This document shows positions 17,550-26,375 of a DNA stretch of 64,000 nt, piece by piece. The position numbers were made by a program, and so were the translations under genes. A model generated the notes under the pieces. That model did no database searches and was not told the DNA's origin. It worked only from the letters and a program-made list of their open reading frames with translations. Where the stretch lies: NCBI RefSeq assembly GCF_002218195.1, contig NZ_CP022336.1:248001-312000 (forward strand), written 5' to 3'. Origin of the DNA: Sphingorhabdus sp. SMR4y. GTDB taxonomy: Bacteria > Pseudomonadota > Alphaproteobacteria > Sphingomonadales > Sphingomonadaceae. The stretch's first letter is position 1. Each line of letters starts with the position of its first letter.

Positions 17550-19208
17550 TCACTCTGCCGGAGCCGCGACCAGCGGCTTGTCGGCGGCTTCGTTATAAGG
17601 CGTCTGGGTCATCGGTTTTTCGTCCCGGACCTTGCCCGCGAGCGTCATCCAGACATTATAGACCATGACCACAGCACCTGCGAGATAGAGCAGACCGCCA
17701 GTGGCGCGGATCATATACATCGGGAACATCGCCGAGACGACTTCGCTGAAGGCGTATACGAGATAGCCGTCGTCGCCATATTCGCGCCACATCAGGCCCT
17801 GCATGATGCCGGCGACCCACATGGAGGCAGCGTAGAGAACGATGCCGATGGTCGCGAGCCAGAAATGCCAGTTCACCATGCGCAGGCTGTACAGGCGCGG
17901 ATGGCCCCAGAGGCGCGGTACCATGTAATAGAGCGCGGCAAAGGTGATCATGCCGTTCCAGCCGAGCGCACCGCTGTGTACATGGCCAATGGTCCAGTCG
18001 GTATAATGCGACAGGCTGTTGACTGCCTTGATCGACATCATCGGACCTTCAAATGTGCTCATGCCGTAAAAGGCGAGGGCGAGAACCATCATCCGGATAA
18101 TCGGATCGGTGCGGATCTTGTCCCAGGCGCCATTCAGCGTCATCAGGCCGTTGATCATGCCGCCCCAGCTGGGCATCCAAAGAATGATCGAGAAGACCAT
18201 GCCGAGCGTCTGTGCCCAGTCGGGCAGAGCGGTATAGTGGAGATGGTGCGGACCGGCCCAGATATAGAGGAAGATCAGCGACCAGAAGTGGATGATCGAC
18301 AGGCGATAGCTGTAGACCGGCCGTTCCGCCTGTTTCGGCACGAAATAATACATCATGCCGAGGAAGCCGGCGGTCAGGAAAAATCCGACCGCATTATGGC
18401 CGTACCACCACTGGGTCAGCGCATCCTGGACGCCGGCAAAGGCGCTGTAGCTTTTGGCGCCGAGCAGGCTGACCGGCATGGCGAGGCCATTGACCAGATG
18501 CAGCATGGCGACGGTCAGGATGAAGCTGAGGAAAAACCAGTTGGCGACATAGATATGCGGTTCCGACCGTTTGACGATCGTTCCGATATAGACAACCGCA
18601 TAGCTGACCCAGACGATGGTCAGCCAGAGATCGACATACCATTCCGGTTCGGCATATTCCTTCGACTGGGTGACGCCCATCAGATAGCCGGTGGCGGCCA
18701 GCACGATGAACAGCTGGTAACCCCAGAAAACAAAGCGGGCGAGACCGGGGAAGGCCAGTCTCGCCCTGCACGTACGCTGAACGACGTAGAAACTCGTCGC
18801 GATCAGCGCATTGCCTCCGAAAGCGAAAATAACGGCAGATGTATGGAGCGGACGCAACCGTCCGAAGGTGGTATATTCCAGCCCCAGATTGAGCACCGGA
18901 AACGCCAGCTGCAAGGCGATATACAGACCAACGGCAAAGCCGGCCATGCCCCAGAACAGGGTGGCAATGACGCCCCAGCGAACGGGATCATCATCATATT
19001 TTCCCGGATCAGCGGGCGCCTTCAATATCCCGCGCCCGATGGCGGCATAGTCAGCCTTGCTGATCGTCACCCATAGAGCGATCAGGCAGGCGGTCATGAT
19101 GATGCCCATGTGCACGGCGAAGCCGCCATCGGCGGCCATCACCATGGCGATGAATGATAAAAATACGAGCGCCAGCCATCCGCCGGCCTTCCCCAGTAAA
19201 CTGTCCAT
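17550..19208 (-). CDS. ccoN: Cbb3-type cytochrome c oxidase catalytic subunit CcoN
   Basis: The 552-residue catalytic subunit of the high-affinity haem-copper oxidase. It has about a dozen membrane helices. The conserved blocks are the low-spin haem ligand region [14 protein letters not shown], the CuB/active-site segment [25 protein letters not shown] (with the cross-linked Tyr in helix VII further on), [13 protein letters not shown] and [16 protein letters not shown] carrying His ligands. It reduces O2 to water at low oxygen while pumping protons. It leads the cco operon; a symmetric sequence lies about 80 bases upstream. Confidence 0.96.
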   Translation of the reverse strand: MDSLLGKAGGWLALVFLSFIAMVMAADGGFAVHMGIIMTACLIALWVTISKADYAAIGRGILKAPADPGKYDDDPVRWGVIATLFWGMAGFAVGLYIALQLAFPVLNLGLEYTTFGRLRPLHTSAVIFAFGGNALIATSFYVVQRTCRARLAFPGLARFVFWGYQLFIVLAATGYLMGVTQSKEYAEPEWYVDLWLTIVWVSYAVVYIGTIVKRSEPHIYVANWFFLSFILTVAMLHLVNGLAMPVSLLGAKSYSAFAGVQDALTQWWYGHNAVGFFLTAGFLGMMYYFVPKQAERPVYSYRLSIIHFWSLIFLYIWAGPHHLHYTALPDWAQTLGMVFSIILWMPSWGGMINGLMTLNGAWDKIRTDPIIRMMVLALAFYGMSTFEGPMMSIKAVNSLSHYTDWTIGHVHSGALGWNGMITFAALYYMVPRLWGHPRLYSLRMVNWHFWLATIGIVLYAASMWVAGIMQGLMWREYGDDGYLVYAFSEVVSAMFPMYMIRATGGLLYLAGAVVMVYNVWMTLAGKVRDEKPMTQTPYNEAADKPLVAAPAE

Positions 19209-19289
19209 AACGTCCTTCCCCGTTGTGTGGGGACGGCGCTACCAGCCAGCCGTTTGCGGCTATATAGGTAGAGTTACGTAGTTCGAAAT

Positions 19290-19303
19290 TTTGTGGCGAC
19301 AAA
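19290..19303. promoter_or_regulatory. Candidate CRP/FNR-family operator upstream of ccoN
   Basis: A perfect 5-4-5 inverted repeat, TTTGT-GGCG-ACAAA, sits 82-95 bases before the ccoN start codon and just after the stop of the preceding same-strand gene. The layout (5-bp arms, 4-bp spacer) is that of FNR/FixK sites, but the half-site TTTGT departs from the consensus TTGAT. It may be a variant site for a FixK-like regulator. Confidence 0.35.
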
Positions 19304-19307
19304 CGTC

Positions 19308-20003
19308 CTAGCGGCAATCCAGATCGGCCCAAACGGGCAGATGATCGGACGCCTTGCGCGCCGCGGCGCTATCGTGGACGCCGGCGTCAGCACAGTGGAA
19401 ATTGCTCGAATGCATGATCCGGTCGAGCGTGGCTATCGGGCTGCGCGAATGAAAGCTGCGCCCGCATTCGACCATTTCAAACGCCTTGCCGAAGTCCTTC
19501 AGGCAACCGCCAGCGGCGCTCCATTCGTTGAGATCACCCATCAGCACCACCGGCACCTCGCGTTCCTTCTCCTGCGCCAGCTTGATGATGGCTGCCGCCT
19601 GCCGCCGCCGCCACAGCCCGGACAGATCGAGATGCATGCCGAAAACCGCGAGCTGCTGGCCCGCCAGTTCAAAATGCGCCATGATTGCCCCGCGCGGCTC
19701 GAGACAGGGAATGTGCATGATATCATGCGCAATCACTTTGGCGGAATTGCGGACCAATATTGCATTGCCGTGCCAGCCCATGGAATCAGTCTGCACGTCG
19801 AGCGGAATCGCGCTATAATCGCTGTGCATTTCCAGCAGCTTTTCCGGAATGGCCGCGGCGCGCGCGCCAAAGCGGCGATCCGCTTCCTGCAGCGCGACGA
19901 TATCGGCATCAATCTCGTTCAGCACATCGATGATGCGGCCCGGATTGCGGCGTCTGTCCGTGCCAATACCTTTGTGAATATTGTAGCTTGCGACCTTCAA
20001 CAT
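19308..20003 (-). CDS. Endonuclease/exonuclease/phosphatase family protein
   Basis: A 231-residue protein of the DNase I-like metal phosphodiesterase fold. Visible motifs are the entry LKVASYNIHKGIG (Asn metal ligand), DIVALQEAD (catalytic Glu), HGNAILV, VFGMHLDLSG, VLMGDLNEW (catalytic D-x-N) and the terminal KASDHLPVWADL (S-D-H-x-P). This combination fixes the family but not the substrate, which could be nucleic acid, phospholipid or inositol phosphate. There is no signal peptide. It lies upstream of ccoN on the same strand and may read into it, though ccoN probably has its own promoter. Confidence 0.88.
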   Translation of the reverse strand: MLKVASYNIHKGIGTDRRRNPGRIIDVLNEIDADIVALQEADRRFGARAAAIPEKLLEMHSDYSAIPLDVQTDSMGWHGNAILVRNSAKVIAHDIMHIPCLEPRGAIMAHFELAGQQLAVFGMHLDLSGLWRRRQAAAIIKLAQEKEREVPVVLMGDLNEWSAAGGCLKDFGKAFEMVECGRSFHSRSPIATLDRIMHSSNFHCADAGVHDSAAARKASDHLPVWADLDCR

Positions 20004-20021
20004 GAGACCTGTGTGGCTGCT

Positions 20022-20573
20022 TTAAAACGGGTTGATGCTGTAGCCTTGCTGTTGCAGCAAGGCATGGGCGGTCATGGCGGATAGTGACATTTTGACGCCC
20101 GGTAGCAGATCGGCATTGCTGATACCATGGGCCGCCGCGCTCTGGCCGCAGAGATAGAATTGTACGCCATGTTGCTGCAAGCGGGCGATGGCGGCAGCGC
20201 TGGCATTTGTCTTGCCATCTTTTTTCGCGGCAAAAAATTCCTGGCGGGTGAGATCGACGGACGCGCCGCCATGGACGACGATGGCAAGGCGAATATTTTC
20301 TTTGGGAACACCGGCGGCGACATGCATGTTGATGAAGCGAGCGGCGCTTTCAATCGTGCGGTTGATCTTGTCCGTATCGGCCGCTGTGGCGCCATCGAAG
20401 GCGATGGCAAATTGTGCTTCGGCCGAAACGGGCTCGCTCTGCTGGACCGGCGCCGTTGGTCCGAATGTTTCAAAGACCGGTCCGGGCTTGAAATTCTCCA
20501 TCTGCGCGGCGGCAGGGGCGGCCAGCGCCAATAGAGGCAGCATGGTCAGAAAGCAGATTATTTTCATTTTCAT
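20022..20573 (-). CDS. Secreted DsrE/F-like protein
   Basis: A 183-residue protein with a Sec signal peptide (MKMKIICFLTMLPLLALAAP, cut near AAAQ). The mature domain resembles the DsrE/F sulfur-relay fold: a central strand with LAIVVHGGASVDL, and near the C-terminus VQFYLCGQSAAAHGIS, where the Cys follows a strand as in DsrE-type proteins. Periplasmic DsrE-like proteins are widespread, but their role is mostly unknown. ATG 20567, six bases in, has better spacing to AGGA than the first ATG. It lies between the endonuclease-like gene and gamma-glutamyltransferase on the same strand. Confidence 0.75.
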   Translation of the reverse strand: MKMKIICFLTMLPLLALAAPAAAQMENFKPGPVFETFGPTAPVQQSEPVSAEAQFAIAFDGATAADTDKINRTIESAARFINMHVAAGVPKENIRLAIVVHGGASVDLTRQEFFAAKKDGKTNASAAAIARLQQHGVQFYLCGQSAAAHGISNADLLPGVKMSLSAMTAHALLQQQGYSINPF

Positions 20574-20613
20574 TCCTGTTTAAACTAGAGTCCGCGACGG
20601 TTCTGACCTTGTC

Positions 20614-22404
20614 TCAGTATCCGATTGCCTGACCGTCTTTCCGCATCTCCGTTGCACCGGTATAGACGCCGGTTTTCGGGTTCCGGGTAACAGCCTGATA
20701 ACCACCGAACATGATTCCGTCGTCAACGATTTTGACGACATGGCCCATCGCCCGGAGCCGCTCGACGGTTTTGGCCGAAATGCCCGGTTCGACATGGAGT
20801 ATACCCAGCAGGTTGGCGCCGGTTCCCGCCAGATCGTTGGTTGGCTGGCGACCGCCATCATGATTGAGCCGCGCGGCGTCGCCGGCTTCCTGCAGGTTCA
20901 TGCCATAGTCGACAATGTTGATCATTACCTGGACATGACCCTGCGGCTGCATGCCGCCGCCCATCAGGCCAAAGGACATATACGGCTTGCCATCCTTCTT
21001 CATGAAGGCGGGAATGATCGTCTGGAACGGGCGTTTGCCCGGGGCATAGGCATTGGGATGGTTCGCATCGAGCGAATAGAGTTCGCCGCGGTCCTGGAAC
21101 ATGAAGCCGAGACCGTCGGCGACCAGGCCGCTGCCCATGCCGCGATAGTTGGACTGGATCAGCGACACCATCATCCCGTCCTTGTCGGCGACGGTAAGAT
21201 AGGTGGTGTCGCCTTCGCCTTCCAGCTTGGGCTCGCCCGGGCCGAACTCCGGTGAGGCCCTGGCCGGATCGATCAATCCGAAACGCTGCTTGCCATATTC
21301 GTCGGACAACAACCATTCCAGCGGGGCAGGGGAGATATCGGGATCAGCGTAAAAGCGCGCGACATCTTCAAAGGCCAGCCGTTTGGCCTCGGTAATATAA
21401 TGCAGTACCTCGGCGCTGCCCCGCGGCCATTGCGCCAGATCGACATTTTTGAGGATATTCGCCATTTGCAGCGCCGCAAACCCCTGCGAGTTGGGTGGCA
21501 GTTCGCACAGCTCATAGCCCTTGCGATAGACGACGCAGCCCGGTTCGACCCATAAGCTGCTGTGCGCAGCAAAATCCTCGTAGCGCAGATTGCCGCCGAC
21601 CCGTTTGAAATAGGCGTCGATTGTTTTTGCGATATCACCTTTGTAAAAGGCATCGCGTCCACCGGTGGCGAGCTTGCTCAGCGTATTGCCCAGATCCGGA
21701 TTCTTGAATATCTCGCCCGCTTTCGGCGCGCCCTTCTTGAAATATGTGTTCCGCGCATTGTCGAAATCACCGATCATATCGAGGTTCTGTTCAAACCGCT
21801 CCAGATTACGTTCCAGATAATGACCGATCACCGGCGCGACCGGGTGACCCTCATTCGCGTAAGAGATCGTCGGCGCAAGAATGTCGGACATGCTCAGCTT
21901 GCCGAACTTGCCGTGCATTTCGAACCAGGCATCGACGGTTCCCGGGACGGTAATCGGCATCGGACCGAAGGATGGGATGGTCTTGCTGCCCTTGAGCTGC
22001 CCAGTGAACTGCCTGAAGCTGGTTCCCATCGGGCTTTTGCCCGAGCCGTTCAGACCGTATAATTTTTGTGTTTTCGGGTCCCAGATGATCGCGAACAGAT
22101 CACCGCCGATGCCGTTGCCGGTCGGCTCCATAAGGCCCAGCGCCGCATTGGCCGCAATCGCCGCATCAACCGCCGTGCCGCCTTGCTTGAGAATGTCGAT
22201 CGCGATCTGGCTGGCCAGCGGATGCGCTGTCGCTGCCATGCCATGCTGCGCATGGACCGGACTGCGCGACCAGAGCTCACCAACCGGCCGCCCGCCTGCA
22301 CCGAGTTCGAGCGCCGGCTTCTCCAGAGCCGGCGTTTCCTGCGCCAGAGCAGGAGTGATCGCAAAAGCGGCGAGGGCGATGGTGGAAAGAAGCAGGTTGC
22401 GCAT
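20614..22404 (-). CDS. ggt: Gamma-glutamyltransferase
   Basis: A 596-residue periplasmic Ntn-hydrolase that cleaves gamma-glutamyl bonds of glutathione and related peptides. A signal peptide covers residues 1-21 (cleavage after PALA). The large-subunit region shows GGTAVDAAIAANAALG and NGIGGDLFAI. Autoprocessing should occur before Thr400 in GDTTYLTVADKDG, which becomes the N-terminal nucleophile of the small subunit. The GMGSGLV and GLMGGGMQPQGHVQ segments shape the gamma-glutamyl site. The usual His after the two Thr is Tyr here, a variation common in GGT-like proteins. The family is certain, the preferred substrate is not. Confidence 0.92.
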   Translation of the reverse strand: MRNLLLSTIALAAFAITPALAQETPALEKPALELGAGGRPVGELWSRSPVHAQHGMAATAHPLASQIAIDILKQGGTAVDAAIAANAALGLMEPTGNGIGGDLFAIIWDPKTQKLYGLNGSGKSPMGTSFRQFTGQLKGSKTIPSFGPMPITVPGTVDAWFEMHGKFGKLSMSDILAPTISYANEGHPVAPVIGHYLERNLERFEQNLDMIGDFDNARNTYFKKGAPKAGEIFKNPDLGNTLSKLATGGRDAFYKGDIAKTIDAYFKRVGGNLRYEDFAAHSSLWVEPGCVVYRKGYELCELPPNSQGFAALQMANILKNVDLAQWPRGSAEVLHYITEAKRLAFEDVARFYADPDISPAPLEWLLSDEYGKQRFGLIDPARASPEFGPGEPKLEGEGDTTYLTVADKDGMMVSLIQSNYRGMGSGLVADGLGFMFQDRGELYSLDANHPNAYAPGKRPFQTIIPAFMKKDGKPYMSFGLMGGGMQPQGHVQVMINIVDYGMNLQEAGDAARLNHDGGRQPTNDLAGTGANLLGILHVEPGISAKTVERLRAMGHVVKIVDDGIMFGGYQAVTRNPKTGVYTGATEMRKDGQAIGY

Positions 22405-22546
22405 GTCATCATCCGTCTTGAAAGGGCGCGTCTCCCGCTGACGGCGAGATGCGTGAAAGGTCTACTCTAACCGGTCTGCTTAACGCATCAAGTGGGAACG
22501 GTGGCCGGTGCCGGAATTGGGGTGGGGGCGCAGGAGAGATGCTCGT

Positions 22547-23236
22547 TCATTCAGGACTTAGGTCCATCATGTTCGCGAGCGTTATATGGCTGTCTGTTGC
22601 ATAAACATTGTCCAATCCGACCCGTCGCTCGAATGCACGTATCAGGGAAATATCCCTCTCGGGCGAGCCATAGACCGCGATGGACGCGTGACAGATATAG
22701 GCGGTTTGGTTCTGGCGGTGAATGATGCGCGATGCTGTTCCGGCAATTTTCCTGCCATTCAGGCACAGGTTGTAATTGCCGTCACAATAGGCGCCGGCGA
22801 TCGGTCCGGTAAAAGCTTCAATCTGCAATTTTCGGAATGCGTTTTGCAGCAATGCGGTCAGTTCAGTATAGCTCTCATTGGGTTGTACTCGACGTTTCCC
22901 GCCACAAAGCACCAGTGATATGTTCAATATTCCGGGGCGATGGATCACGGTTGAACCGCCTGACGACCGGACATGGACCGGCCAACCTGATCTCGCGCTC
23001 AACTCAGCCGCATCAGCGAACTCTGTCCGCTTGGCGACAGGGCGTGTTGTGACGAGGCAGTTATGATTTTCCCAGATTCTGAGACGGGTTGATCCAGATG
23101 GCAAGGCAGCGACTTTTTCGAGCAGCGTGTCATCATCGTCTATCGCCCGCTGTCCAGAACATGTTTCAACCGCAGTTTCAGCCGAGATCGCGTGGGCCAG
23201 GCGCCGGACAAGATCCCGCTCCGGTGTAGAGGCCAT
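22547..23236 (-). CDS. Lipoate-protein ligase A family protein, coupled to a lipoyl-domain gene
   Basis: A 229-residue protein of the BPL/LplA/LipB fold. Signature segments are VHVRSSGGSTVIHRPGILNI (lipoyl-adenylate binding; LplA has RRxxGGGAVxHDxGxLN) and NYNLCLNGRKIAGTASR with the catalytic Lys163. It lacks the C-terminal accessory domain of E. coli LplA, so it may be a transferase or a two-part ligase. Its start overlaps the stop of the lipoyl-domain gene by one base (TAATG), strongly suggesting it modifies that carrier. It is the last gene of the operon with SDR, E1 alpha and E1 beta. A dedicated lipoylation enzyme within a catabolic operon is unusual. Confidence 0.85.
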   Translation of the reverse strand: MASTPERDLVRRLAHAISAETAVETCSGQRAIDDDDTLLEKVAALPSGSTRLRIWENHNCLVTTRPVAKRTEFADAAELSARSGWPVHVRSSGGSTVIHRPGILNISLVLCGGKRRVQPNESYTELTALLQNAFRKLQIEAFTGPIAGAYCDGNYNLCLNGRKIAGTASRIIHRQNQTAYICHASIAVYGSPERDISLIRAFERRVGLDNVYATDSHITLANMMDLSPE

Positions 23237-23466
23237 TATTGTATCGAACCGACCACCTGTCCCGGCACCACGACCTCATCCTCCGCTACTGTAATGGCAA
23301 GCGTGCCGCTGGTCGGCGCGGGAATTTCGAAACTGGTTTTTTCCACCATTATTTCGGCGACAGTCACGCCTTCCTGCACGGTTTCACCGTCGCCATATAG
23401 CCAGTTGGAGAGGGCGGCTTCCTGATCCGCTTCCCACTGCCCCTGAGGCACCACTATGTCGCTCAT
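23236..23466 (-). CDS. Free-standing lipoyl-domain carrier protein
   Basis: A 76-residue protein consisting only of a biotinyl/lipoyl domain. The hairpin tip is MVEKTSFEIPAPTSG, with Lys43 at the lipoylation position (compare GDKA-MEVPSP in pyruvate dehydrogenase). The flanking YGDGETVQEG and VAEDEVVVPGQ match the usual symmetrical halves. There is no E1/E3-binding domain and no acyltransferase domain, in contrast to normal E2 proteins of 400 or more residues. It overlaps E1 beta by 4 bases and the lipoate ligase-like gene by 1 base. It probably acts as a swinging-arm acyl carrier for the E1 encoded with it. Confidence 0.88.
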   Translation of the reverse strand: MSDIVVPQGQWEADQEAALSNWLYGDGETVQEGVTVAEIMVEKTSFEIPAPTSGTLAITVAEDEVVVPGQVVGSIQ

Positions 23467-24512
23467 GTATTCTCTCCCAGCATGGCCCTGACCCGGCCTT
23501 CAATCTTTCCTGCGTCGGGCAGCAGGAAATGTTCCATCACGGGTGTGAACGGAATCGGGATGTCGGGATGGGCGATGCGCTGCGGTGGGCATTTCAGAGG
23601 ATCCGGTAGCGCTTCGCAAACACTGGCGATGATTTCCGCTCCGATACCGAAGCTCAGATAATCATCGTCCACCACCAGCAGTCGGCCGGTTTTGGATGCC
23701 GAGGCAAAAATAGTCTCCCGGTCCAGTGGCGCTATCGTCCGTAAATCTATGATTTCTGCGTTGATCCCCGTCTTTGCCAAATTTTCGGCAGCGGTGAGCG
23801 CCTGGTGCACCGTGGCTCCAAGACCGACGATTGTTATGTCGCTGCCCTCGCGAACGATTGAGGCTTTTCCGATCGGCACGAGATAGTCACTCTCCGGCGT
23901 ATCGTTGATCGAACCGGCAACCGTGCCGAGCCAACCCATGCCCTGCAATGCCTTGTGGAACATGAAAATGACCGGGTTGTCGTCGCGAATGGCGGAGAGC
24001 ATCAGGCCTTTCGCATCATGCGCGTTGGACGGGATGACCACTTTCATGCCCGGAAGATGTCCGAAGGTGGCGTAGAGGCACTGGCTGTGCTGGCCGGCAT
24101 CGCCATAGCCGCCGCCGACCGAGGTCATCAGCACCATCGGGCAGGAAATTTTTCCACCCGAAAAATAGCTTTGCTTGGCTGCGAGATTATAGATCGCGTC
24201 CATGCAGACGCCGAAAAAGTCGACGAACATCAGTTCCACGACGGGCCTTAGCCCGGACGCCGCCATGCCAACGGCCGCACCAATAAAGGCGGTCTCGGAA
24301 ATCGGCGTGTCCCGCACGCGCTCCGCGCCGAATTTTTCGAACAGTCCGGTTGTCGTACCGAACACGCCACCCATTTTTCCGATATCTTCGCCCATCACCA
24401 GCACGGACGGATCGCGTTCCATCTCCTGGCCAATGGCCTCACTCATCGCCTTTGCGATGGTCAGCCGGCGTTCTGCAGCCGGTTTCTCAACAGTTGCATC
24501 AGGCAAAGACAT
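23463..24512 (-). CDS. 2-oxoacid/acetoin dehydrogenase-type E1 component, beta subunit
   Basis: A 349-residue transketolase-like pyrimidine-binding plus C-terminal domain protein. Landmarks are RDPSVLVMGEDIGKMGGVFGTT (Glu contacting thiamine), RVRDTPISETAFIGAAVGMAASGLRP and VVIPSNAHDAKGLM, all standard for E1 beta. The chosen ATG (24512) follows AAGGAGG and lies within the E1 alpha 3' end (14-base overlap). With E1 alpha it should decarboxylate or cleave a 2-oxo acid or diketone/acyloin and reductively acylate a lipoyl group. The adjacent carrier is the lone lipoyl domain rather than an E2. Substrate unknown; the pattern is close to acetoin dehydrogenase-type E1 proteins. Confidence 0.9.
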   Translation of the reverse strand: MSLPDATVEKPAAERRLTIAKAMSEAIGQEMERDPSVLVMGEDIGKMGGVFGTTTGLFEKFGAERVRDTPISETAFIGAAVGMAASGLRPVVELMFVDFFGVCMDAIYNLAAKQSYFSGGKISCPMVLMTSVGGGYGDAGQHSQCLYATFGHLPGMKVVIPSNAHDAKGLMLSAIRDDNPVIFMFHKALQGMGWLGTVAGSINDTPESDYLVPIGKASIVREGSDITIVGLGATVHQALTAAENLAKTGINAEIIDLRTIAPLDRETIFASASKTGRLLVVDDDYLSFGIGAEIIASVCEALPDPLKCPPQRIAHPDIPIPFTPVMEHFLLPDAGKIEGRVRAMLGENT

Positions 24513-25482
24513 GGTCAAAGGCCTCCTTCGGTTCCGGATAGTCATTACTGCGGGCATAGGAAAAGGCCTGCTCGACCAACGCGCGCGCTTCCTTTTCCAC
24601 GCGAGCCAGCTCTGATTCTTCAAACCCTTCTTTGACCAACCGGCTTCGGTAGGCGGGAATGGGATCGATTTCTTTCAACCGCTTGACCTCGTCCTTGGGC
24701 CGATAGCCTTCCGGATCACCCATGAAATGGCCTTCCAGCCGGCTGGTTTCTATCTCGATCAGACTGGGTCCCGAACCGGACCGCGCCCGTTCGATCGCGA
24801 TGCCGGCAGCTTCATATACGCCGTCCGGATCATTACCGCTGACATGATGGCCCGGCATGGCATAGCCCGCCGCCCGATCCACGTTACTGGCGATTGCGGT
24901 GCAGGCGCTTTTGGGCACGGAAATACCGTAGCTATTGTCTTCGATGACGAAGACCACGGGGGCTTTCCAAACCGACGCAAGGTTGAGGCTTTCATGAAAA
25001 GCGCCCTGATTGGCTGCGCCTTCTCCCAGAAAGGCCACCGCTACGGCATCGCTTCCCTGCATTCTGGCCGCCATCGCTGCGCCGACTGCCGGGCCCATCC
25101 CTTGTGCGATAATTCCCGAGCAGGAAAAATTCACTGCGGGATCGAATAGGTGCATGTGACCGCTGCGTCCGCCGGCCAGCCCGTCTTTCTTGCCGAAAAT
25201 CTCGGCCGCCATGGCGTTCAGATCGACACCCTTGGCGATGGCTATGTGATGCGGCCTGTGGGTGGCGGTGACTGTATCATCAGCGCGCAAATGGGCGCAC
25301 ACGCCGACGGCGCAAGGCTCCTGCCCGTCGGACAGGTGCATCTCGCCGGGAAGGGGGCCTTTCGCCATGTTGAAGACCGGCGTCTTGCCTTCGAAATAGG
25401 CCGGTTTGATCATATCCTCGAAATACCGGCTCTTGACCATCTGGGCATACATCCAGAGGCGCTTGCTGTGATTGCTGCTCAT
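24499..25482 (-). CDS. Thiamine diphosphate-dependent E1 component, alpha subunit
   Basis: A 327-residue protein with the ThDP-binding site seen as GEGAANQGAFHESLNLASVWKAPVVFVIEDNSYGIS (the G-D/E-G...N motif, with the metal ligand Asn). It also has GRSGHMHLF and GIIAQGMGPAVGAAMAAR, shared by acetoin and pyruvate dehydrogenase E1 alpha. Its ATG overlaps the SDR stop by 4 bases (ATGA), so SDR and E1 are made together. The product is cytoplasmic. Which C-C bond it cleaves cannot be told, but coupling to an SDR and to a cupin dioxygenase across the divergent promoter favours a ketone-type substrate over pyruvate. Confidence 0.9.
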   Translation of the reverse strand: MSSNHSKRLWMYAQMVKSRYFEDMIKPAYFEGKTPVFNMAKGPLPGEMHLSDGQEPCAVGVCAHLRADDTVTATHRPHHIAIAKGVDLNAMAAEIFGKKDGLAGGRSGHMHLFDPAVNFSCSGIIAQGMGPAVGAAMAARMQGSDAVAVAFLGEGAANQGAFHESLNLASVWKAPVVFVIEDNSYGISVPKSACTAIASNVDRAAGYAMPGHHVSGNDPDGVYEAAGIAIERARSGSGPSLIEIETSRLEGHFMGDPEGYRPKDEVKRLKEIDPIPAYRSRLVKEGFEESELARVEKEARALVEQAFSYARSNDYPEPKEAFDHVFA

Positions 25483-26264
25483 CGGGCCACCCATCCGCCG
25501 TCAATCACCAGTTCGATGCCGGTGACAAAGCGGGATTCATCCGAGCCGAGATATAGTGCGCCCATGGCGATATCTTCCGGCAGGCCGACGGTATTCAACG
25601 GGCACAGAGCAGCGACGGCGCTCCAGGGATCATCGGCCGGCACCGAGCCATTCTCGACCCATCCTTCGACCGCGAGCTCAAGCATCGGTGTGCGGATACA
25701 ACCGGGGTGGATCGAATTGCAGCGGATCGCGTCGCCGTGCGCCGCCCATTCTATCGCTAGGCTTTTCGACATGTGCCGCACGGCGCCTTTTGACGTGTTA
25801 TAGGCCAGTTGATCGGGGTAGCCGACCAGACCGGCGATCGAGGAAATATTGATCACCGATGCAGGGGAGCCGGACTTTCCGGATTCGCGGAGCAACGCTT
25901 CGAACGTCTTGCAGCCCAGAAAAATCCCGTCGACGTTGACGGCCATGATATTGCGCCAGTCGGCCAGACTGTGGTCCTGCATCGGCTTCACAAGTTCCAG
26001 TCCGGCATTGTTGACCAGAATATCAAGTTTCCCGAAATGCTTGCCGACATAATCGGCCAGCGCCTGCCAGCTCTCCTGCGAGGAAACATCCAGGTGAACG
26101 GCATGTGCACCGATTTTTTCCGCGAGCGCCCTGGCACCGTCGTCGTTGACATCGCCGATGATGATGCGCGCGCCTTCTTTCGCCATGGCCTCGGCGATGC
26201 CGGCGCCAATGCCTTGCGCCGCACCGGTGATACACACGATCTTGTCCTGCAGACGTCCTGCCAT
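25479..26264 (-). CDS. Short-chain dehydrogenase/reductase (classical SDR)
   Basis: A 261-residue NAD(P)-dependent oxidoreductase. The cofactor motif is TGAAQGIG, followed by Asp at the end of beta 2 (IIIGDVN), which favours NAD+. LVNNAG and the catalytic Ser-Tyr-Lys (NISSIAGLVGYPDQLAYNTSKG) are intact. ATG 26264 is used because GAGGGGAT precedes it. Close relatives of this type oxidise cyclic or secondary alcohols and hydroxysteroids. As first gene of the operon it may convert a secondary alcohol or acyloin to the ketone/diketone that E1 then cleaves; this is an inference. Confidence 0.9.
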   Translation of the reverse strand: MAGRLQDKIVCITGAAQGIGAGIAEAMAKEGARIIIGDVNDDGARALAEKIGAHAVHLDVSSQESWQALADYVGKHFGKLDILVNNAGLELVKPMQDHSLADWRNIMAVNVDGIFLGCKTFEALLRESGKSGSPASVINISSIAGLVGYPDQLAYNTSKGAVRHMSKSLAIEWAAHGDAIRCNSIHPGCIRTPMLELAVEGWVENGSVPADDPWSAVAALCPLNTVGLPEDIAMGALYLGSDESRFVTGIELVIDGGWVAR

Positions 26265-26375
26265 ATTAACATCCCCTCTTCTTGTTCTTCGGGGATAGGG
26301 GACCACGCGCCAGCAGGCTTGTGTCAGCGTGGCAACAAAGTTGATTATGGGCGAACTGGCTGTGGAAACAGTGGC

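Noticed and set aside
17388-19076. Long open frame of about 560 codons on the plus strand
   Set aside because: It is antisense to ccoO/ccoN, whose motifs are complete. The frame is open because of codon bias and shows no protein family pattern.
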